From contig NZ_FXTY01000001.1 in the NCBI RefSeq assembly GCF_900182745.1, positions 1 to 64,000 on the forward strand: a stretch of DNA of 64,000 nt. The letters run 5' to 3'. The notes under the pieces are model-generated. The model was not told where the DNA came from. It did no database searches and saw nothing but the letters and a program-made list of their open reading frames with translations. The stretch's first letter is position 1. Each line of letters begins with the position of its first letter. The position numbers and the translations under genes are program-made. Shown here in pieces: positions 16,690-25,652 of this stretch. This stretch comes from Shimia sagamensis (lineage in GTDB: Bacteria; Pseudomonadota; Alphaproteobacteria; Rhodobacterales; Rhodobacteraceae).

Positions 16690-17062
16690 TCAAACTACAA
16701 AAAGGCGGCCAACCGTTAGGACGCGCGGCTGTATGGAACGGCGATCAAAAGAGAAATCAACTAACCCAAAGGATAGTTGAGCTGGAAATCTCCCAAGCAA
16801 GCGCGTCTCTTTTGGGTATGTCCCTCACCATTAGGAGAAAGGCGGCATCCGGGCGGCAAGGCGTGTGGATGTAGAGGCGCCGCGCAGACTGCCTTGGTCT
16901 CTGACATCGCAACACATGTTGTAAAGAGCGATGCTTAGGGCTGGAGAGGTGTGCCTATTGGCGTTTTTTGCACGCACCCCAACACTCTGGTCCCATCATA
17001 GCCCGACGCTATGCGTGGCGAACTATACCTTTGGCCAATGAGGTCCCCGCACGTTTGGTGCC
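16690..17062. other. Intergenic region upstream of alg44 with two related motifs
   Basis: No gene seen. AACTAACCCAAAGGATAGTT at 16759-16778 is an imperfect inverted repeat containing the CTATCCTTT core on the minus strand, about 80 bp ahead of alg44. A further relative, AACTATACCTTTGG, is at 17021-17034. The alg44 promoter should lie here; no clear -35/-10 pair was picked out. Confidence 0.5.
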
Positions 17063-18118
17063 TCAAGAATCCGCCACAGAGAACTCAATCCGACGATTTT
17101 TGCTGCGCCCCTGTTTGGTAGCATTATCAGCAATAGGCCGTTCCTCTCCATGGCCCACCGCCTGCAGTCGTGAAGAGTTGATGCCTTTGTTGGTCAGGAA
17201 GCGGACGACTGCGGCGGCGCGACGCTCCGACAGCCTTTGGTTTGCCTTTTGTGAGCCAACGTTGTCAGTGTGACCAGCAACCACAACCTTCAGATCTGGG
17301 CAGCGGGCCACGATATCGGCCACCTGAGTAAGGAGCGGCGTCGATTCATCATTCAAACGCGCCGAGCCGGGACGAAAATAGATGTTCCCACTGCGCGACA
17401 ATATCTCAAACCGACCTGCACAGGCTTCCAATGAAAAGTCACCTTCGGCCTCCAGCGCAACCGACACCGGTGCATCAGAGGGCGTTTCTGCGGCCGGCGA
17501 CTGCGGCGTTGCGCCCGAGGGTAATGCTTTGAAAATCAGATCAAAATTCACATTGGTAGACGGCACTATCGAAACGCTTGCGGCCTCCTCAAGGCTTTGC
17601 AGCCCATCCATGAGGTCATAGTCCGCAACCTTGAGTGTCAAAGGCTCGGCGCTCGACACTGCAATCAGATCCTCCCCGATCAAAATCACAGAAAGCTGAG
17701 CGATCTCTTCGCGTTTTACGCCATGAAGGTTGAGCTCGATGGGCAAGGACACAGTTTTCCTTTTGACCTTCGACAAGTCGGCGATCAATTCAGGGGCGAT
17801 CTGGGTTGTCACCGTTGCCTCGGGATGCAGGAAAGTCTCGAAAAACAGGAACCGCATGCGCACATTGCGCAGATCAACTTTGGTGTCGACGCTGTCCAGC
17901 AACACAGTCACGGTTGCCGCACCGGTGGCGTTGATGTTGCCTGAGAGTGTTGCAAATGAGGAGGTTTCGATCACCGACTGGTTCTTGATGGAGCTGAATT
18001 GAATGGAGGAGGCCCCCGGCTCTAGACGCCACCCACTCCCAAACGGAGCGTCCTGCGCCAGACTTGGCAGTGCTGACAAAACCACAACCGCAGCGACAAA
18101 TACCCTGACAAATAACAC
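17063..18118 (-). CDS. YceI-like / OmpA C-terminal domain fusion, exported
   Basis: A 351-residue protein with a signal peptide (cleavage near residue 21). The N-terminal part (about 25-200) resembles the lipocalin-like YceI domain (LEPGASSIQFSSIKNQSVIETSSF, MRFLFFETFLHPEATV, HGVKREEI). A Pro/Ala linker (about 201-225) leads to an OmpA-type peptidoglycan-binding domain (about 225-351: IYFRPGSARL, VVAGHTDNVGSQKANQRLSERRAAAVVRFL, GHGEERPIADN...NRRIEFSV). Likely periplasmic and tied to peptidoglycan. YceI domains bind isoprenoid or amide ligands in other proteins; the ligand here is unknown. Divergent from the caspase-like gene. Confidence 0.85.
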   Translation of the reverse strand: MLFVRVFVAAVVVLSALPSLAQDAPFGSGWRLEPGASSIQFSSIKNQSVIETSSFATLSGNINATGAATVTVLLDSVDTKVDLRNVRMRFLFFETFLHPEATVTTQIAPELIADLSKVKRKTVSLPIELNLHGVKREEIAQLSVILIGEDLIAVSSAEPLTLKVADYDLMDGLQSLEEAASVSIVPSTNVNFDLIFKALPSGATPQSPAAETPSDAPVSVALEAEGDFSLEACAGRFEILSRSGNIYFRPGSARLNDESTPLLTQVADIVARCPDLKVVVAGHTDNVGSQKANQRLSERRAAAVVRFLTNKGINSSRLQAVGHGEERPIADNATKQGRSKNRRIEFSVADS

Positions 18119-18258
18119 GATAGTCCCTCCAACATCGGTGGCTCGAACCAGAAAAGTATCGGCAGTTTGTCCGATAGATGCAATGGTTGTAATTTGTTGC
18201 GATATGGCGCGGATCAGCTAGGGTTTTGACTAAAGACCGCGCAATAGGAGGGCCGCAC

Positions 18259-19731
18259 GTGCGTGCACTGTTCTTGTCGATCGCCTGCCTGACGTATCTG
18301 ACCGCCCTCGCGAGCGCCGAGCCGCGCATCGCGCTGGTCGTTGGAAATGCCACCTATTCCGATGTTACCCCGCTCGCAAATGCGGGGGCTGATGCGGCTT
18401 TGATGTCCACCGCGCTAGGCGACGTGGGCTTTGATGTCACGCTGGTCACGGACGCGTCGCAAGACGAAATGAAAGGCGCCATTGCAAAATTTGGTGCGGC
18501 GTTGCGCGCCGCTGGTCCTGAAGCCGTGGGGTTATTCTATTATGCGGGGCATGGCGTCCAGTCGTTTGGGGCGAATTACCTTTTGCCTGTGGATGCCCGC
18601 CTGACGGTGGCTGCCGATCTGGATTTGGTGGGGCTTGAGGCCGCCTCCGTGCTGCGACAGATGGCGTCCGCTCGCAATCAAACAAATATCGTGATCCTGG
18701 ATGCGTGCCGCGACAATCCTTTTGAAAACGTACCAGACATAAACGACAGCGGGCTGGCCGAGATGAAGGCCCCGACCGGCACATTTCTGGCGTATGCCAC
18801 GGCCCCGGGTGACGTGGCGATGGATGGCGCAGAGGGCAACAGCCCCTTCACGAGGGCCCTCGCGCGCGAAATCCACGTGGAAGGAGCCCCGGTGGAGCAC
18901 GTGTTTAAGCAGGTGCGGGTTTCGGTGTTGTCAGACACCAATGGCCAACAGACACCTTGGGACACATCCTCTTTGACGCGGGAGTTTGTTTTCAAAGCTG
19001 GCGCAACTTTGCCACCCGAGGAAATGGCGGAAGCCCAGCTTTGGCAAGCCGTGAAGGCGAGCCGGGACCCCGTTCAGATCATGTTGTTCATGAGAAGCTA
19101 CTCGGACGGCGAACACGTTGAAGAAGCCAGGGCACTTTTGGCAACTGCGCTCGAAGAAGAGTTGAGCCGGGGCAAGACTGAACCGACGGAACCGGCGGTC
19201 TCCATGCCCGCTCCAAAAGAGATCGCAGATGAAGAAACCGCCCTGATGGAGCGCGCACGAAGGTCGGGAACGCTGGCCGATTATGCAGCTTACCTGGACG
19301 CGTTTCCCAACGGAGTTTTTGCCGAGTTGGTGAAGATAGAAGTATCGGCCTTAAAACGGGCGTCTGAGGAGGCGCCCAAACCCATCCCACCAGAGGACAT
19401 CGCAGACACGCAAACGCCAGACACTGAGACAGTCAAATGGGAGGTATACTTCGACCAGCCTCTCAAAAACGGCCCATCTGAAATCCTCGGCGCAACGCTT
19501 TTGGAGGTGACAGCCCTTAGCCCGTTGTTCCCGCCGATTGAGGGGTTGCCCGAGGCCATGTGGAAAGACCAACCCTGCGCCAACTGTCACGAGTGGACAC
19601 GAGAGGCCCTTTGCGATCAGGGGAAATTTTACCAAAAACAGGCAACTGCCCGGCACCTGTCAAAGCAACATCCATTTGGCGGCGGTTTTAAAGAGAACTT
19701 GAAGCATTGGGCAGGTGGCGACTGTCAGTAG
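18259..19731 (+). CDS. Caspase-family (peptidase C14) protein with C-terminal CxxCH motif
   Basis: GTG start chosen because AGGAGGG lies 7 bases upstream and a signal peptide follows directly (VRALFLSIACLTYLTALASA); the product is 490 residues. The caspase p20-like domain (about 22-245) carries the catalytic dyad His98 (YYAGHGVQ) and Cys150 (ILDACRDNPF). A middle region (about 250-370) has helical repeat-like stretches and acidic/proline linkers. The last 60 residues contain CANCH (440-444), the attachment signature of c-type haem, plus further Cys and His (HPFGGGF...HWAGGDC). An exported caspase with a possible haem site is unusual. Cleavage target unknown. Confidence 0.87.
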   Translation: MRALFLSIACLTYLTALASAEPRIALVVGNATYSDVTPLANAGADAALMSTALGDVGFDVTLVTDASQDEMKGAIAKFGAALRAAGPEAVGLFYYAGHGVQSFGANYLLPVDARLTVAADLDLVGLEAASVLRQMASARNQTNIVILDACRDNPFENVPDINDSGLAEMKAPTGTFLAYATAPGDVAMDGAEGNSPFTRALAREIHVEGAPVEHVFKQVRVSVLSDTNGQQTPWDTSSLTREFVFKAGATLPPEEMAEAQLWQAVKASRDPVQIMLFMRSYSDGEHVEEARALLATALEEELSRGKTEPTEPAVSMPAPKEIADEETALMERARRSGTLADYAAYLDAFPNGVFAELVKIEVSALKRASEEAPKPIPPEDIADTQTPDTETVKWEVYFDQPLKNGPSEILGATLLEVTALSPLFPPIEGLPEAMWKDQPCANCHEWTREALCDQGKFYQKQATARHLSKQHPFGGGFKENLKHWAGGDCQ

Positions 19732-19821
19732 TCATCCGACAGCAAATACCCGAGAGCGAATGTTTGTGAGCGCGCCTTACGCCTTTCCGATGTGTCTCGC
19801 AGCAGATAGCCCGCCATTGAT

Positions 19822-20202
19822 TTACTTCGCAGTTTCAAGCCACACACTTGGCGCATGAGACCGCGCCCACACCCTCAGAGGTTTAGATGCCTGGAGATGC
19901 GCAAGCTTTCCTGGCAAGCCATCCATCACCTGTGCATGTGGCAAGGGATCTTTCCGCGCAGTAATGACCGGCCACTGATTTGCGAACCCTCGATTTAAAT
20001 CGACCCATTTTTGACTGTCAGGCTCCGTGTCGGGCTGGATCGCGCCTGCTGGGCATTCAGGTTCGCACACACCGCAGTCAATGCAGTGGTCGGGGTGGAT
20101 GACCAGCATCGTTTCCCCTTCGTAAAAACAGTCCACCGGGCAGACTTCCACGCAATCAGTAAATTTACACGCTATGCAGTTTTCAGTGACAACATAGGTC
20201 AT
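19822..20202 (-). CDS. fdxA: Seven-iron ferredoxin FdxA
   Basis: A 126-residue ferredoxin. The first cluster region reads [18 protein letters not shown] and the second [16 protein letters not shown], the pattern of 3Fe-4S plus 4Fe-4S FdxA proteins. The body ends near the usual 112 residues; the C-terminal tail ([21 protein letters not shown]) is a modest extension. It carries low-potential electrons. A ferredoxin-NADP reductase lies 0.9 kb away, a plausible redox partner, with a nitroreductase between them. Confidence 0.93.
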   Translation of the reverse strand: MTYVVTENCIACKFTDCVEVCPVDCFYEGETMLVIHPDHCIDCGVCEPECPAGAIQPDTEPDSQKWVDLNRGFANQWPVITARKDPLPHAQVMDGLPGKLAHLQASKPLRVWARSHAPSVWLETAK

Positions 20203-20264
20203 AATGCGGTCTCCAGTCGGCGAACCGGATGGCTCGCCGTTTTTGGCAATTACAAATGGGGGGA

Positions 20265-20957
20265 TTAGTCAGCGACGGTCAGGATTTCGTCGAGCGGCTT
20301 TTTCATCTTGGCGACAGCGGGAACCTTTGCGTCCTGTGCCGCATGCCCCACGGCGACAATCATTATCGGCTTCTCGCTTTCAGGCCGCCCCAACATCTTG
20401 TTCAAAAACCGCATTGGATTTGGGGTGTGGGTCAGAGTGACCAAGCCGGCATGGTGCAGAGCTGCAAGCAAAAACCCACAGGCAATCCCGGTGCTTTCTG
20501 GGACATAGTAGTTCTTGAAACGCGTGCCATCGTCAAAATGGCCCCAGCGCTGTGCGAACACCACAATAAGCCAAGGAGCTTCTTCCAGATGGGGTTTGTG
20601 GTCATTGGTACCAATTGGTTCGAGCGCTTTGAGCCACTCATCACCCGCGCCCCCTTCGTAGAACCGGCGCTCTTCCTCCTCAGCCGCTTCGCGGACGCGT
20701 TTTTTAAACGCAGGATCGGAAATCGCCACAAAATGCCACGGCTGGTGGTTGGCCCCTGATGGCGCCGTGCCAGCGGTACGAATGCATTCCTCAATCACGT
20801 CACGGGATACCGGAGCGTCAGAATAGTCACGCACTGTGTGGCGCCGTTTCATTCTGTCGTAGAAAGTCTTTGCCTCGTTGAGGCTTTTTTCCGCTGAGTA
20901 GTCCATCCGGTCTGGCAGGTCGGCAGGTTGGTATTCGATGTGATCGCGTGCAAACAT
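20265..20957 (-). CDS. Nitroreductase-family flavoprotein (BluB / iodotyrosine-deiodinase-like)
   Basis: A 230-residue protein. The ATG used has AAAGGAG six bases upstream; an in-frame extension to 21014 lacks an SD. FMN-fold motifs seen: [19 protein letters not shown] near the N-terminus, [17 protein letters not shown] in the middle, and [14 protein letters not shown] towards the C-terminus. The layout fits the nitroreductase subfamily holding BluB and deiodinases rather than NfsA/B. Substrate uncertain. It is divergent from the ferredoxin-NADP reductase gene. Confidence 0.85.
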   Translation of the reverse strand: MFARDHIEYQPADLPDRMDYSAEKSLNEAKTFYDRMKRRHTVRDYSDAPVSRDVIEECIRTAGTAPSGANHQPWHFVAISDPAFKKRVREAAEEEERRFYEGGAGDEWLKALEPIGTNDHKPHLEEAPWLIVVFAQRWGHFDDGTRFKNYYVPESTGIACGFLLAALHHAGLVTLTHTPNPMRFLNKMLGRPESEKPIMIVAVGHAAQDAKVPAVAKMKKPLDEILTVAD

Positions 20958-21083
20958 TTGCGTCTCCTTTGCTTTGATCAGAATACCGTCAGTGCCCGCA
21001 ATTTCATTCCTCATTGATGAGGATTGCTGACAGCTGGGTAAAAAGTGTTCGTTCCACCAAACAACTCAGAAACGGAGCCAAAA

Positions 21084-21893
21084 ATGGATCAGATTGTTGG
21101 AGGACTTGCAGCCACAAGCGAGGTGCCAAAGGGCTTTGTTACATTGGAAGTCCAGTCCGTGCATCATTACACGGAACGCTTGTTTTCCTTTACTACACAA
21201 CGTCCTGCAGGGTTTCGGTTTCGCTCCGGAGAATTTGCCATGATTGGATTGATGGTTGATTGCAAGCCGTTGGTGCGCGCCTACTCCATAGCCTCACCCA
21301 ACTGGGAGGAGCATCTGGAGTTTTACTCGATCAAAGTGCCAGACGGCCCTCTAACGTCTCGGTTGCAGAACATTCAGATTGGTGACGAAATTCTGATCCG
21401 CCCCAAACCGGTTGGCACGCTTGTGTTTGACGCACTCTTGCCGGGCAAGCGGCTGTTTTTGCTGTCCACGGGCACCGGCATCGCGCCCTTTTCCAGCGTT
21501 ATTCGTGATCCTGAAGTGTACGAGAAATTCGATCAGATCCACCTGTTGCACACCTGCCGCGAGGTGGCTGAGCTGCAGTATGGCGAGGAATTGGTGCAGT
21601 CCGTTCACGCCCACGAATATTTGGGGGAACTGGCCGTCGGAAAACTGCACCACCATCCTTCCGCAACTCGCGAGACTTACAAAAACACCGGACGCATTGA
21701 CGATTGGATCAAAGACGGTCGGCTTGCGCGATTGTGTGGCGGAGATTTGACGCCAGACACAGACCGGGTGATGATCTGTGGGTCGATGGCGATGCTGGAC
21801 ACGCTGAAAGGCATTTGCGAAGAGCACGGTTTTCTTGAAGGGTCGAATTCAAAGCCGGGGCAGTTTGTCATCGAAAAAGCATTTGCCGGGTAA
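21084..21893 (+). CDS. fpr: Ferredoxin--NADP(+) reductase
   Basis: A 269-residue flavoprotein. The start has GGAG about six bases upstream. The FAD domain shows RSGEFAMIGL and the RAYSIASPNW motif; the NADP domain shows LLSTGTGIAPFSSVIRDPEVYEKF and MICGSMAMLDTLKGICEEHGF, ending with the family's acidic/hydrophobic tail. Moves electrons between NADPH and ferredoxin or flavodoxin, with roles in oxidative stress. FdxA encoded nearby is a likely partner. Confidence 0.94.
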   Translation: MDQIVGGLAATSEVPKGFVTLEVQSVHHYTERLFSFTTQRPAGFRFRSGEFAMIGLMVDCKPLVRAYSIASPNWEEHLEFYSIKVPDGPLTSRLQNIQIGDEILIRPKPVGTLVFDALLPGKRLFLLSTGTGIAPFSSVIRDPEVYEKFDQIHLLHTCREVAELQYGEELVQSVHAHEYLGELAVGKLHHHPSATRETYKNTGRIDDWIKDGRLARLCGGDLTPDTDRVMICGSMAMLDTLKGICEEHGFLEGSNSKPGQFVIEKAFAG

Positions 21894-21912
21894 GATAAAG
21901 GATAGATCTCGA

Positions 21913-22686
21913 TTGAAACAGCAAAAGCTCCACCCCCCTTTTGCCGACGTGAACATGGCCGTCGATCAGGTAATCCGATTGTCGCAGACAGTTGGATCTG
22001 AGAATTTCATTCAGGCGGTCATGAGGGTGGCGACCGAAACTTGTGGTGCCGATTTTGTCTCCCTGTTTTGTCAGGGAGACCGGGACACACCGCTCCTGAT
22101 CGGCACAGCCTGTCGTTTGGGGCAGCGGCGCGCAGCCCAGGCTGCAAAGGGGTATCGGCGTCACGTTCATGTAGATGGAAATACAGCAATCTTGTCCGGT
22201 TCACAGGGCATTGGGGACTTTCTGACTTACCAAAGCGCGGGGGACATTCCCTCATTCACTTACCGTCGCGACTGTTACGATCTGCCAGGAATTTCTGAGC
22301 GCGTGTCCGTTGTGCGTCGCGCCGCGGACTATGGGCTCTCGATCAGCCTTTATGCGAGTGACGAAAATGGTCCTTTCGACGCCCCGCACGGGGACAAAAT
22401 ACAAGCACTTTTCAGGCTTCTGTTGGCTTTAACTGAACGGCACGTCGCCTTCTCTTTAAAAGATGGCGTTTGGATGGAGAACGACGTACAGGCCCGGCTT
22501 GCCCTCTCTTATCCCGATCTAACCCCCCGCGAGCGCGAAGTGGCCGCAATGGCGATCAAGGGCCGCACTGCAAAGGAATCTGCCGACCTGCTTGGTGTGG
22601 CGGAAACAACAATCATCACCCATCGGAAAAAAGCCTATAAGCGCATGAACGTCACCTCACTGCGCCAGCTTATGGCAAGTTATTGA
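21913..22686 (+). CDS. LuxR-family transcriptional regulator
   Basis: About 257 residues from a TTG start (AAAGGA 10 bases upstream). A shorter product from ATG 21955 is possible. The N-terminal 160 residues resemble an autoinducer-binding/GAF-like sensory domain (RVATETCGADFVSLFCQGD, RRAADYGLSISLYA). The C-terminus is a GerE HTH (LTPREREVAAMAIKGRTAKESADLLGV, ETTIITHRKKAYKRMNV). No luxI-type synthase is nearby, so it would be an orphan. It starts 19 bp after the fpr stop and may be co-transcribed. Confidence 0.83.
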   Translation: MKQQKLHPPFADVNMAVDQVIRLSQTVGSENFIQAVMRVATETCGADFVSLFCQGDRDTPLLIGTACRLGQRRAAQAAKGYRRHVHVDGNTAILSGSQGIGDFLTYQSAGDIPSFTYRRDCYDLPGISERVSVVRRAADYGLSISLYASDENGPFDAPHGDKIQALFRLLLALTERHVAFSLKDGVWMENDVQARLALSYPDLTPREREVAAMAIKGRTAKESADLLGVAETTIITHRKKAYKRMNVTSLRQLMASY

Positions 22687-22875
22687 CCAGATCGGTGCGG
22701 TACCTGACTTGAGTGTCACCATCAGCTTTTGGCGATGCGTGTGGCCACAATCCCGACCAGGATTACGGTGTCATTTTGCGTTTTCTCAAACTCACATGAT
22801 CTCACAATCCGCGCAACGGTTGGCTTGAGACACACACTGTCCCGATTGGCATTTCTTCCTCAAACCTCAAATTGA

Positions 22876-23220
22876 AAAAACAGCGTACTCTCGCCTTGGA
22901 CCGATCTCGACGCAGAAGAGGTGGACGCTCTTAGGATGGAGAATGCGATGTCGCTCGCAAGCTTCTACTTGTCTGAAGCCTCCCGCCTCTGCGGCAACCC
23001 AGAATACTCCAACGCGATAAGTCAGACGGAAGCACTGCGAAATAGGCTCTTCGCCAACTGGCCCTACGACAACATTGTTTTGTCCGAAATCACCAACAGA
23101 GGGCCCAGGTCTGTTCGGATCTCGCCTGCCACCAAGGGAGCCCTGACGGCACTTGTGGAACACCCTTGGGCTGTACCTTTAGAAACGGGCACCGTCGTGC
23201 GGAGTAGTAAGCGCGGGTAA
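22876..23220 (+). pseudogene. C-terminal remnant of a DUF3987 (primase/helicase-associated) protein
   Basis: An open frame of about 115 codons, lacking its N-terminus, reads like the helical end of DUF3987 proteins carried by phages and islands (LSPWTDLDAEEVDALRMENA, ASFYLSEASRL, NWPYDNIVLSEITNRGPRSVRISP). It is preceded by an in-frame stop at about 22873 and lacks a credible start or SD. Likely debris of a lost mobile element. Family call is by pattern recognition. Confidence 0.6.
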
Positions 23221-23747
23221 GCTTGGAAACTCGTCTCCTGAATTAGATCACGTCAACGACATAGAGCAAGTTCAGGTGGGCAGTGGTGCCCCCGTCTTTG
23301 TTTTCGCACAAGGGGTACAAAAACGTAGGATAGCAGAAGCCCTCCTCGCCCGGCACCAGTTGTAGCATTGTGCAGGAAGCGGACTATGCAAGATTGGCCA
23401 TTTGACGACACTCGGAATGTACTCCATCTCCACCTGTGGCGTAGCGTAATTTCTCACGCAAATGTTTGCCTAGGATGTTGGCTGGAGTGGCCAGGGCAAC
23501 AATTGGAAGGCAATTTTTGCCCTGCTCCAAGTTTTCAGAACCCACAATTTGGCCTCTCTTCCTCTCAGAGAGAGAAAGGTCACCCACAGGTATCCGGCGA
23601 ACGGTCACACAACACAATTGTGATCGTTTGGCGTTGAATTTCGTTCATGCCTGCTTGTTATGGTGGCCACTCAGATGGGATAGGAAACTATTAGGCTTTC
23701 GCCGTTAGGGTCGCCGAACAACAGCTCTCTAAGAGACCCAAGGCCCC
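23221..23747. other. Intergenic stretch of accessory debris, no gene identified
   Basis: Several overlapping short frames exist on both strands, none with a recognisable domain or good SD. The base composition is lower in GC than the neighbours. CTCTCTTCCTCTCAGAGAGAG near 23555-23575 is a short inverted repeat. The promoter for the downstream kinase must lie at its right end. Confidence 0.5.
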
Positions 23748-25652
23748 ATGATGAACATTCGCGGCTATTTGCGCCTTCGCAGTAGTCTTGCCCTGATTAT
23801 TCTAGTCGCGGCAGGGATTTCCGCCTTCGTTGTGTCGTCTGAAGGGCACAAGGGCGTCATGGAGAGTTCAGTTAACGCTCAAGTCCTTGGGCAGTTGCTG
23901 GTTTCCACTTCCGAACTTTCGCTGGCATTCTCTGATTTGAACGATCCTGAGAGAGCTCAGAGCGTAAATATTGCAGAAGGCAATCTGAGACGAAACTCCA
24001 GAGTTGGAGCTGCGGCGCTCAGCGAAATTGAGGATCGACTTGCGCGCGGGCTGTTTGATGGGGAGAGCAAGCGCGTTCTCACCCAACCTTCGTTGAATCC
24101 TGTCACGGAGTTTCATGAAATCCTGCAGATTGCGGGAGTTGCTGGTGACACAGAGACCCCAGTCAGAAGAAAGGCGCGGGCCGGTGAGCTGGGAGAAGAG
24201 TTGAGTGCGCGAACGTTGCCTGTGTTCATGGAACTCTACCAGCTTGAAGTCGCGTCAGCGGAAGAGGCCGGCGCGAAGCAAGAGCTGTACACGCGTATGG
24301 CATTGGCGCTTGGAGCCATTGGTGTTTTCATCACGATCGCCTTTGTGCAGCGACCGATGGAGCGGTTCGTTTTGCGGTCTCACTCGGAGCTGGAAGCAAG
24401 TCGTAAAGAGGCTGAGACAGCTCGCAAGGAGGCCGTGACGGCGCGGCGCGCGGCTGAGGACGATCGTGCGATGGCGGAGGCTGCATCGCAGGCCAAATCG
24501 GCATTCTTGGCAACGATGAGTCACGAAATTCGAACGCCGCTTAATGGCGTTATGGGCGTGAGTGAATTGCTTTGTGAAAGCGAGGCGGATCCAGAGCGCA
24601 AGCACATGCTCGACCTGGTCGTAAAAAGCGGCAATTCATTGCTGCAGATCATCAACGACGTGTTGGATTTGGCTAAGATTGAAGCGGGAAAGGTTGAGCT
24701 TGTCGAAGAGACGTTTGATGCATGGCAAATGTGTGAAGAAGTCTTGGAATTATTCTCGGCACAAGCGCACCGAAAGAACATCAAGCTTAGCCTTGATACG
24801 TCGACAGACGCGTATCCCTGTTTGTGTGTCGGTTACGGGAAGCCGGTTCGTCAAATTCTGCTCAACCTGGTGAATAACGCGCTGAAATTCACAGACAATG
24901 GTGCGATAACCGTTTTCTTGAGGCGTCAAAACCCACAACAGCCTGGGGAGCAAGGTCGACTATGTATCTCTGTTGAGGATACCGGGATTGGTATTTCGGA
25001 AGACGCACAGTCGAAAATCTTTGAGCAATTCACCCAAGCAGATGGCTCTACAACAACGAAGTACGGAGGCACTGGATTGGGGTTATCTATTGCCCAAAAG
25101 CTTTGTGAGCAAATCGGCGGAAAGCTCTCGGTGGTTTCTCAATTGGGACATGGGTCTACTTTCACCGTCAAATGCCCTGTGAAGTGCAAAGTAGGGTCGC
25201 TAAAGCCTCAGACTGACAAGCTGGTTGAAGATGGGTGGACCGGCCATGTTTTGATTGCAGACGACAACAAGGTGAACCTCCTGGTCGCCAGTAAAATAGT
25301 CGCTGGCCTAGGGTTGACGGTGGAAACAGCCTTTGACGGGGTCGATGCGCTGAGCAAATTCAAGGCAGGGAGCTTCGACCTCATTTTGATGGATGTCCGC
25401 ATGCCCAATATGGACGGGCTGGACGCAACTCGTGCCATTCGTGCCTATCAAACGGCTGAGGGAGCGCCAATGACACCAATTGTGGGGTTGTCTGCCAACG
25501 CCATGAACGAGCACCGAGAGGAAGGGCTATCGTCTGGCATGTCAGGCTACCTTTCGAAGCCCCTCAAAAAGGCCGCTCTTGTTGCCGAATTCAAGCGAAT
25601 TGACTGCTTTACGAACGCAAACCAAACCAAAGGATCATCTCAATGCGCATGA
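23748..25652 (+). CDS. Hybrid sensor histidine kinase (HisKA-HATPase-REC), coupled to a binding protein
   Basis: A 634-residue kinase. Membrane segment about 13-30, periplasmic domain about 31-180, second membrane segment about 183-200, coiled coil about 208-248 (EASRKEAETARKEAVTARRA), HisKA with His259 (SHEIRTPLNG), HATPase (NLVNNALKF, DTGIGIS, GTGLGLSI) and a receiver with Asp549 (LILMDVRMPNMDG). No PAS and no Hpt are seen, so an external phosphotransfer protein is needed. Its end overlaps the next gene, a PotF-like periplasmic binding protein, by 10 bp. The pairing suggests that the binding protein presents a ligand to the kinase. Confidence 0.92.
   Translation: MMNIRGYLRLRSSLALIILVAAGISAFVVSSEGHKGVMESSVNAQVLGQLLVSTSELSLAFSDLNDPERAQSVNIAEGNLRRNSRVGAAALSEIEDRLARGLFDGESKRVLTQPSLNPVTEFHEILQIAGVAGDTETPVRRKARAGELGEELSARTLPVFMELYQLEVASAEEAGAKQELYTRMALALGAIGVFITIAFVQRPMERFVLRSHSELEASRKEAETARKEAVTARRAAEDDRAMAEAASQAKSAFLATMSHEIRTPLNGVMGVSELLCESEADPERKHMLDLVVKSGNSLLQIINDVLDLAKIEAGKVELVEETFDAWQMCEEVLELFSAQAHRKNIKLSLDTSTDAYPCLCVGYGKPVRQILLNLVNNALKFTDNGAITVFLRRQNPQQPGEQGRLCISVEDTGIGISEDAQSKIFEQFTQADGSTTTKYGGTGLGLSIAQKLCEQIGGKLSVVSQLGHGSTFTVKCPVKCKVGSLKPQTDKLVEDGWTGHVLIADDNKVNLLVASKIVAGLGLTVETAFDGVDALSKFKAGSFDLILMDVRMPNMDGLDATRAIRAYQTAEGAPMTPIVGLSANAMNEHREEGLSSGMSGYLSKPLKKAALVAEFKRIDCFTNANQTKGSSQCA

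Noticed and set aside
21897-21905. Fourth AAAGGATAG copy as a regulatory site of the alg motif
   Set aside because: It doubles as the Shine-Dalgarno sequence of the LuxR-family gene, so its presence needs no other explanation.
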